Below are positions 18,241 through 27,200 of a DNA stretch of 64,000 bases, piece by piece. Below the pieces are notes generated by a model. The model was not told the DNA's origin and ran no database searches. It saw only the letters and a program-made list of their open reading frames with translations. Positions within the stretch are counted from its first letter, which is position 1, and each line of letters starts with the position of its first letter. Origin of the DNA: Streptomyces fructofermentans (GTDB lineage: Bacteria; Actinomycetota; Actinomycetes; Streptomycetales; Streptomycetaceae). The DNA lies in NCBI RefSeq assembly GCF_014651055.1, contig NZ_BMWD01000035.1, positions 1-64,000 of the forward strand, written 5' to 3'. A program made the translations under genes and the position numbers.

Positions 18241-21200
18241 GCGGTCGTCGCGATGGCCTGCCGGTTCCCGGGCGCCCACTCGCCCGAGGAGTTCTGGGAC
18301 GTGCTCGCCTCCGGCCGCGACCTCGTCACCGAGGTGCCGCCGGGCCGCTGGGACGACGGGTTCCGCCCGGCCCCGGCGGAACCCGGCACGGCGGAGCGAC
18401 GGACGGCGACCCCGGTGCCGGTGGACCCCGGGGCGGCGTACCGACGCACGCCAGACCCCGCCTCGACAGAACCCGGGCCGGCCGGTCCACTCGTGGTGGA
18501 CCCGGTCCCGGCGGGCCCGCGAACGCGGGCCTCGGGCACACCGGCCCCGGAGGAGCCGAGCGGGCCGGCCGGGTCAGCCGCCGGGCCGGGTCGGCGCTGG
18601 GGCGCCTTCCTGGACGACGTGGAGGGCTTCGACGCCGCGTACTTCGGCATCGGCGACGAGGAGGCCCGCGCCCTCGACCCGCAGGCCCGCATCCTCCTCG
18701 AACTCGCCCACGAGGCACTGGAACGAGCCGGATACGCGGGCCCGCGCCGACGCGGCCTGCGGGTCGCGGTCTTCGCCGCCGCCGGGGACAGCGGCTACCG
18801 GGAGGTCCTCGCGGACGCGGCACCGGCGGGCCGTCCCGCCCCGGCAACGGCACTGACCGGGAACCTCCCCAACCTCCTGGCCGCCCGCGTCTCCCACTGC
18901 CTCGACCTGGACGGCCCGGCGCTCGTCGTGGACACCGCGTGCTCGTCGGCTCTCGTGGCGCTGCACCTGGCCCGGCGCAGCCTCGCGGAGGGCGAGTGCG
19001 ACATCGCCGTGGTCGGCGGGGTCAACCTCCACCTCACCTCCGCCGCACACGGGGCGTTGGAGGCGGCGCGGGCGCTGTCCCCCACCGGGCGCAGCCGCGC
19101 CTTCAGCACGGCGGCCGACGGTTTCGTACCCGGCGAGGGCGGGGCGGCGCTCGTACTGCGCCGCCTGGCGGACGCCCATCGGGACGAGGACGAGGTCCTG
19201 GCCCTCGTACGCGGCACCGCCGTCAACAACGACGGCGCGTCCCTGAGTCTGATGGCGCCCAATCCGCTGCGGCAGCGCGAGGTGATCGGCCGCGCGTACG
19301 AGGCGTGCGGCGTCGACCCGTCGTCGGTGACGTACGTGGAGGCCCACGGGACGGGCACGGCCGTCGGCGACCCGATCGAACTGCGTTCCCTGGCCCACGC
19401 GTTCCCGGCCGGGCCCGACGGCCGCGCGCGGTGGCTCGGGTCCGTGAAGACGAACATCGGGCATCTGCTCAACGCGGCCGCCCTGCCCGCTCTCGTCAAG
19501 GTCGTACTGGCCCTCGGGCACGGCCGGCTCCCGGCCTCCCTGCACCACACCACGCCGTCGCCCGCGGTCGAAGGGGCCGGCTTCGCCCTGGTCACCGAGC
19601 TGACCGCGTGGGAGTCGTCGGGTCCTCGACGGGCCGGGATCAACGCGTTCGGCTTCGGCGGCACCAACGCGCACGCCGTCCTGGAGCAGGCACCGGCCCG
19701 CCCCGCGGAGCGCGAGGGCAGCGAACGGCCGCAGTTCGGCGGGCGCGGGGCAGGCGGCCCGTACCTGCTGACCCTTTCGGCCCGCGGGCCGGCCGGCCTC
19801 GAGGCCTGGGCGTCCCGGCTCGCCGGACACCTGCGCGACCACCCGGAGTTCACCGAGGGCGAGGTGTGCCGCACGGCTTCATCGGCACGGGACGAGGCCG
19901 CCCACCGGCTCGCCGTCGTGGCCGACGGCGACCTGCGGGACCGGCTCACCCGTGCCACCGGTCCCCGCGCGGAGCGACCGAGTGCCGTGGTCGCCGGGAC
20001 CGTGGCGCACCGGCCGCGGACCGTCTTCGCCTTCCCCGGGCAGGGTGCGCTGCGCCCCGGCCAGGGCGGCGCGCTGTACGCGACGGCGCCGGTGTACCGG
20101 GACACGCTGGACGAGGCGTCCGCGCTGGTCGGCGCCGTGCGCGGCCGCACGCTGACGGAGTGGTGCGTGGACGGGTCCGCGGACGCGGCGGAGCAGTCGG
20201 CCACCGAGGTGGCGCAACCGCTGCTGGTCGCCCACGGGGTGGCCCTCGCACGGCAGTTGACGGTATGGGGCATCCGGCCGGACGCGTTGGTCGGACACAG
20301 CGTGGGCGAACTCGCGGCAGCCTGCTTCGGCGGGTCGATGTCGCTGTCCGACGCGGTGGGCTTCGCCGCCGAACGCGGCAGGCTGATGGGCGGCTCGACC
20401 GCGCCGGGTGCCATGGCGGCGGTGCTCGGGGCCGACGAGGAGGACGTCGCGGCGCTGGTGGCCGGCTCCCCCGCGGAACTCGCCGTCGCCGCGTACAACG
20501 GCCCTGGCCGCCTGGTGCTCTCCGGCACTCCCGAGGCGGTCACGCGCGCCTCGGAGAAGCTCACCGGGCAGGGCGCCTCGGTACGCCCGTTGCGTGTGTC
20601 GCGCGCCTTCCACTCGCCGCTGATGCGGCCCGTCGCGCGGGAGTTGACCCGGGCGGCGCGGGACCTCGACGTGTCGGCTGCCGGCATCCCCCTGATGAGC
20701 ACGCTCACCGCGCGCTGGCAACCGCCGCTCGATCCCGAGTACCTGTGTGAACACGCCCTGCGGCCCGTGCTGTTCGGTCAGGCCGTGGCGCGACTGCTGG
20801 AGGAGGGCTACGACACGTTCGTGGAACTCGGCTCCGGTGCGGACCTGGCAGGACCGATCCGGGCCGCCGCCGCGCGCCGCCGCGCCGATGCGGCGTACCC
20901 GTCGGCGGCCGGCGCGACCGGCGCACGTCCTCCGGAGGAGCGTTCCGGAGCCGAGGTGCTCGTCGTCGCCGCGCCCGGGCGGCGGGACCGTGCCGGAGTC
21001 ACCCGGGACGACGGGCCGGGCGGGGCACGGGAGTTGATGGACACGGTCGCCCGGCTGTGGGTACGGGGCGTGGCGCTGGACCGTACGGCGCTCGACGCCG
21101 GACACCGGCGTGTACCGCTGCCGACCTACCCGTACGACCGGCGCCGCCACTGGCCCGACCGCGCACCGCAGGCACCGGTGAACCGCGGGCTGCTGCACCG

Positions 21201-24200
21201 TGTCGCGTGGCGGACGGCACCGCCGCCCGACGGCGCCACCGGCGGACCCGTGCTGGTGACCGGGTCGGACAGGGCCGCCGTGGGTGCACTCGTCGAGGGT
21301 CTCGCGGACCTCGGTCTGGAGGCCTCCGCCGTCCCGGGCCCGGTCCGCCCGGAGGCGGTGATCCTGCTGGCCGCCGCCGAGCGGCACGACACGGCAGCCG
21401 GACTGGAGCGCGGCGCGCGCCGCTCGGTCTCCTCGTTGCGCGAGGCACTCGCCCTGCTCGACCGGACCGGGGCCCGCCGACTGGTGGTCGTGACCCTGGA
21501 CGCGCATGTCACCGGGTACGGAACGGAACAGCCCGACCCCGGGCAGGCGGTGCTCGGCGGACTGGCCCTGGCCGTCCCCCAGGAGTCACCGGGGGTGGTG
21601 GCGAACTGGGTCGACCTGGCGTCCCTGGACGGCTGCGGGGAGCACCTGCGCGCGATCGCCGCCGAGACCGCCTCCCCCCAGGCGGACGGCGCGGTCGCCT
21701 GGCGGGCGGGACGGCGACTCGTACGCACGGTCGTGCCTGACACGGCGGGCCACGCGGACACGGCTGCCACAACGCCGCACGTGCCCACGTCGGTCGGGGC
21801 CCCGGAGGCGGGGCCGAGGCTCTCCGGCGCGGACCCGCTGCCCGCGGACGGCACCTTCCTGATAACCGGCGGCGCCGGGGGCCTCGGCTCCGCGCTCGCC
21901 CGCGAACTCGCCGCACGGGGACGGCCGGTGATCGTCCTGTCGGGACGCTCCCCCCGGCCGCCGGAGGGTCTGCTCGACGAGCTCGCCGCCCTCGGCGCCG
22001 ATGCCCGCTACACGCCGGCCGACCTCGCCTCGGCGGACGACGTCGAACGGCTGGTGTCCACGCTGCCTCCGCCCGACGCCGTCTTCCACGCGGCCGGGGT
22101 GGTGACCCCGGGAAGCCTGCGCGGCTCTGAGGCGCGCGACGTGCTGGACGTGCTCGCCCCGAAGACGCTCGGCACCGTACTGCTCGCCGAGGCGCTGCGT
22201 CGGCACGGCCGCCGCCCCGGTCTGTGCGTGGCGTTCTCGTCCGTCTCGTCGGTGCTTCCGGGGCTGACCGGCGCGCTCGGCGCCTACGCGGCGGCCAACG
22301 CCTTCCTGGACTCCTTCGCCGCCGCCGAACGCCGGGCCGGCCGCCCGTGGCTGTCGGTGAACTTCGGCCCCTTCGCCCAGACTGGGCTTGCTTCCCATCC
22401 CGCCACGGGTTTCGGCACCGGGCTCGCTTCCCGTCTCGGCACCCGTCCCGGCACCGGTCCCGCCTCCGGTCCCGGCACCGGTCCCGCCTCCGGTCCCGGG
22501 GCGGGGAGCATCGTCGCCGCCGGGGGGCGGCCTCTGTCCACCGGGCCCGCACTGGCCGCACTGCGCTCCGCGTGCGGCACGGGCGCGGCACAACTCGTCA
22601 TCGCGGACCTGGTTCCCGGACCGGGCCGTGAGCATCCCGGCCCGGGGGCAGGGGAGGCCTCAGGCACCGCGTCACGCGAGGCCGGGGGTTCGACCGCCTC
22701 CTCGCCGTCGCCGCGGGCCGTCCCGTCGCCGGCCCCGCAGCTCGCGCCGGCCCCGTCACACCTCGCGCGACTCCCCGACGTGTCGACATCCGCCCACGGC
22801 GCGTCGGGCAGCGCTCCCGTTCTCCGGGAACTGCTGGCGCGGTCGCTGGACATGGCGCCCGCCGCCGTCGACGACGAGGCACCGTTCCTGTCCCTCGGGC
22901 TGGACTCCCTCGGCGCCGTCGACCTGGTCAAGCGACTGGAGCGGAGGCTCGGCCGCACGCTGCCCGCCACCCTGTTCTTCGAGTACCGGACCGTGCGCGA
23001 ACTGGCCGCCCACCTCGACACCGACCAGGAAGCCCACCTTGCGGAGGGCCCTGGCACCCGCCTCGAACCACCCTCCCAGGGCGCTCCGTTCGCCCTCACA
23101 CCCGTACAACTGGCCCTCTGCGTGAGCAGCCGGCTCCACCCGGACGTCCAGGCGCGCGGGCATCTGCGGATGACGGTCCGCGGCCCGCTCGACACGCACG
23201 TACTCGGCCGGGCGCTGACCTCCCTGACGGAGCGTCACAGCATGCTGCGCATACGGGTCGACGCCTCCCTCGACGCCCCGGCGCAGCGCGTGGCGGCACC
23301 GGTACCGCTCGCGGACTGGTACGGGGAACGCGTCTGCGCGGCAGCCGACTTGGCGGCCGCCGAATCGGCCCTGGCCAACCTTCCGTTCGACCTGGACTCG
23401 GGGCCGCCCGTGCGGGCGGTGCTGCTCCGGGAGGACGCGGATGTCGCCCATCTGGTGCTGGTGGTCCATCACGCGGCGGTGGACGGATACAGCCTGAACG
23501 TCCTGGCCGAGGAACTGTGGACGATCTACACCGCGCTGTGGCGGGGCGAGCGCCCGGTGCTGCCCGTGGCACCGGACTTCGCGGCGTACGCCACCGCGGC
23601 CGCTCCGGGCTCCGTGGCGTCGGACGACGATCTGCGGTACTGGGCCGGCCGTCTGGCGGACCGGGGCGAACCGCTGCGGCTGCCCTGCGACGGCGATCCC
23701 GGCGCACCCCCTTCGGGGCCCCTCGTGCAGCACCACGGCGTACTCGACGAGGAGGCCGCGTCCGGTCTCGAACGGCTCGCCGCCGAGCACGGCGTGTCGC
23801 TCTTCCACCTGCTGCTCGCCGCGTACGTACGCTGCCTGGCCCGGTGGACGGGCCGGAGCGACATCGCGGTGAACGTGGCCCGCGGCCGCCGCGAGCACCG
23901 ATTCGAGGGCGTCGAGCGGCTTGTCGGTCCGCTCGCCGACACCCTCCCCCTGCTGTGCGAGGCTGTGGACGGCGAACCCCTGACGGCGCTGGCCGACAGA
24001 CTCCGCGCCGGCTGGCTGGACAGCGAGCGGCACGCCGGTGTGAGCAGCCTGGATCTGGCCGGCCTCCTGCCCGGCGACGGCGGCGGGCCCCGCACGGCGA
24101 GCCCGGCGGGCTTCAGTTTCGCCCGCTTCCCGGCCCGGACGGCGGCGGACTGCCCCGTTGAGGTGCGGGCGACCGCGGCCGGCACCGGTTCGGCCGCCAC

Positions 24201-27200
24201 CCGTCTGAGCCTGCTGTGCTGGGCGGACGGCCCGGTCCTGCGCCTGTCGTGGAACTTCCCGCTGCCGCTCTTCCGCCGCGGGACCGTGGCACGCCTGGAC
24301 CGTGAGTACCGCCGTGAGCTCACGGCACTGTGCGCGCCGGACGCGCCGCAGGCACAGTCCGCGCCGCGCGTACCGGACGCTTCCGACATACCGCGCACGG
24401 CCACCGCGTCCGCGCCGCCCGTGCCGTCCCCCGCCGCCACAGAGTGCGAACCCCGTGGCCTGGTGGCCCGGCTCCTCGCACGGTTCCGGGCGACTCCCGG
24501 CGCCACGGCCGTCGACGCCGGGGACACGTCGCTCACCTACGCGGCACTCGACGACGCCTCCCGACTGCTGGCGGAACGTCTGCGGGCCCGTGGTGTCCGT
24601 TCCGGCGACCTCGTCGGACTGCTCACCGAACCCGGCCCGGACACGGTGATCGGCGTGGTCGGCGTCCTGCGCGCCGGGGCGGGCTGGGTCCCCCTGGACG
24701 CTGGGCATCCCACCGCGCGGCTGGCGGACCAGCTCACCCGCACCGGCGCCACCACGGTGGTGTGCCACTCCGCCACCCTGCGGACCGCCGAGGCCCTCGG
24801 CGGCGTGCGCCCCGTACCGGTGGACGTGCCCGACGCCGGCGCCCTGCCCGACCGTACGGCCGCGCCCGCACCCGGGCCCGGGGACGAGCACGGGGACGAG
24901 CCCGGAAGCGGGGCGATCGCGTACGTCATCTTCACCTCGGGCTCCACCGGCCGCCCCAAGGCGGTGCCGATCACGCGTCTCGCGATGGAGAACTACCTCG
25001 ACTGGGCCCTGTCGACGTTCGGTTACGGCGCCGGCGACCGGCTCGCCCAGACCGCGTCACCCTGTTTCGACGCCTCCGTACGGCAGTTGCTCGCGCCGCT
25101 GCTCGTGGGCGCGACCGTGGTCACCGTGCCCGGCGGACTGCTGCGCGACCCCGAACTGCTGCTGGAGTACGTCGAGCGGGCCCGGATCACCGTGTGGAGT
25201 TCGGTTCCGACCCTGTGGGAGCAGATCCTCTCGGCGGCCGAGGACCGGGTGCGCCGAGGAGCGTCGGGCCCCGGTCTGCCGTCGTTGCGCTGGGTCCACG
25301 TCGGAGGGGAGGCGCTGCCGGTCGAGCACGTACGCAGGTGGTTCGACCTGTTCGGCGCCGGGAGCCGGATCGCCAATCTCTACGGTCCGACCGAGGCGAC
25401 CGTCAACGCGACCTGCCATGTGATCCGCAGCCGGCCCGCCGACGACGTGCGGCGGCTGCCGATCGGACGGCCCGTCACGGGTACCGAGTTGGAGGTGGTC
25501 GGTCCCGACGGCACGGTCCTCGCTCCGGGCGAACCGGGCGAGCTGCTCATCGGCGGCGTCTGCCTCACCCCCGGCTATCTGGGTGAACCGGAGCTGACCG
25601 CAGGGGCGTTCACCGTACGGGGCGGACGCCGCTGGTATCGCAGCGGCGACCGGGTACGCCTCGGCCCGGACGGCGAACTGGATTTCCTCGGGCGGGTGGA
25701 CGACCAGGTGAAGATCCGCGGCAACCGCGTGGAGCCGGGCGAGGTCGAGGCGGTGCTCCGGACCCACCCGGCCGTCGCCCAGGCCTCCGTGGTCGCGCGC
25801 GAGGGGCGTCTGCTGGCGTTCGTCACCGCACGGCCCGGCTGCGGCAGCCCCGACACGCGTGACGTGCGCCGCCGTCTGGCCGACGCCCTGCCCCCGTACA
25901 TGATTCCGTCGCGGGTCACCGTGCTCGACGCCCTCCCGCTGACCGGCACCGGCAAGGTGGACCGGAGGGCGCTCGCGGACCGGGCCACGACCCCTGTGCG
26001 CGGTACCGGCACGGCGGGTCCGGGGCCCGCGGCTCCCCATGCGGACAGGACCGCGGCCGCGGTCCCGGACACGACGGCCACGGACAGGTGGGACACCGCC
26101 GGGCGCACCCGCCCGGCGACCCCCACGGAGCGCCGACTCGCCGCCGTCTGGGCGGAGTTGCTGGACGTCCGCGAGGTCTTCCGCGAGGACGACTTCTTCC
26201 ACCTGGGCGGCGACTCGCTGCTCGTGCTCCAGGTGTTCGCCCGGCTCGCAGAGCACCCCGGCCGGCTGCCCAGGCCGACCGAGATCTACCGCCACCGCAC
26301 TCTCGGGGCGCTCGCCGCGGTGGTGGACTCCGCCGCGGAGGGTGCCGGCCCCGCGGGTGCGGGCGGGACCGTCGGCCACGGTGACAGCGGGCCCGGTACT
26401 CGGGCCCGGGCGTCGGGCCCGTCGAGCGGCACCAACACCGACGCCGACGCCGACGCCGCAGACTCCGACTCCGACTCCGACTCCGACTCCGACTCCGACT
26501 CCGACTCCGAGGTACAACGGCCGTTCTCCGGGCCGGAGTCGGGTGGTCCTGGGCACGGGGGCGGGCACGCGACTCCGTTCCCCGTCACCCCGGGGCAGCG
26601 GGGCTTCCTGCTCGCCGAGGCCCTCTCGCCCGGGGGCGGGGCCTGGCTGGCGCGGCTGAAGCTGTCCGGCCCTCTGGACCCCGATGCCTTCCAGTCGTCG
26701 GTCGACCTCCTCGTGGAACGCCACGGCATGCTGCGGACGGTCTTCCCGGCGGGTTCCCGGCCCCCCGTGCAGCAGGAACTGCCGCGCTCGCTGCGCCTGC
26801 CGGTCGTGTTCGAGTCGGTGGCGGACCGGGCCGAGGTCGACGAGCGCTCGGCAGCCGAGTCCGAGCGCCGCTTCGAGCCCTGGGCCTGGCCGCTGCTGCG
26901 GCTCCGCGTCCTGACCCTGTCCCCCGACGAGCACGTACTCCTCGTGCACGCGCACCACCTCGTCGGCGACGGGTACAGCGCCGCGCTGCTCGGGCACGAA
27001 CTCACGTCGGTCTACGCCCGGCTGGTCGCCGGACAGCCGGTCGAGGTGTCGACTCCGCGCACCGCGTTCCGCGACCACGCCCTCCGGTCGGCCGGTGCCG
27101 ACCCGTCCGACGCACCGGGCGCGCGGGAGCGCTCGGCGCGGGTCTGCGCCCCGTACGAGGCGCCGGTCCTGCGAAGCGCCGACAACACCACCGGAACGGA

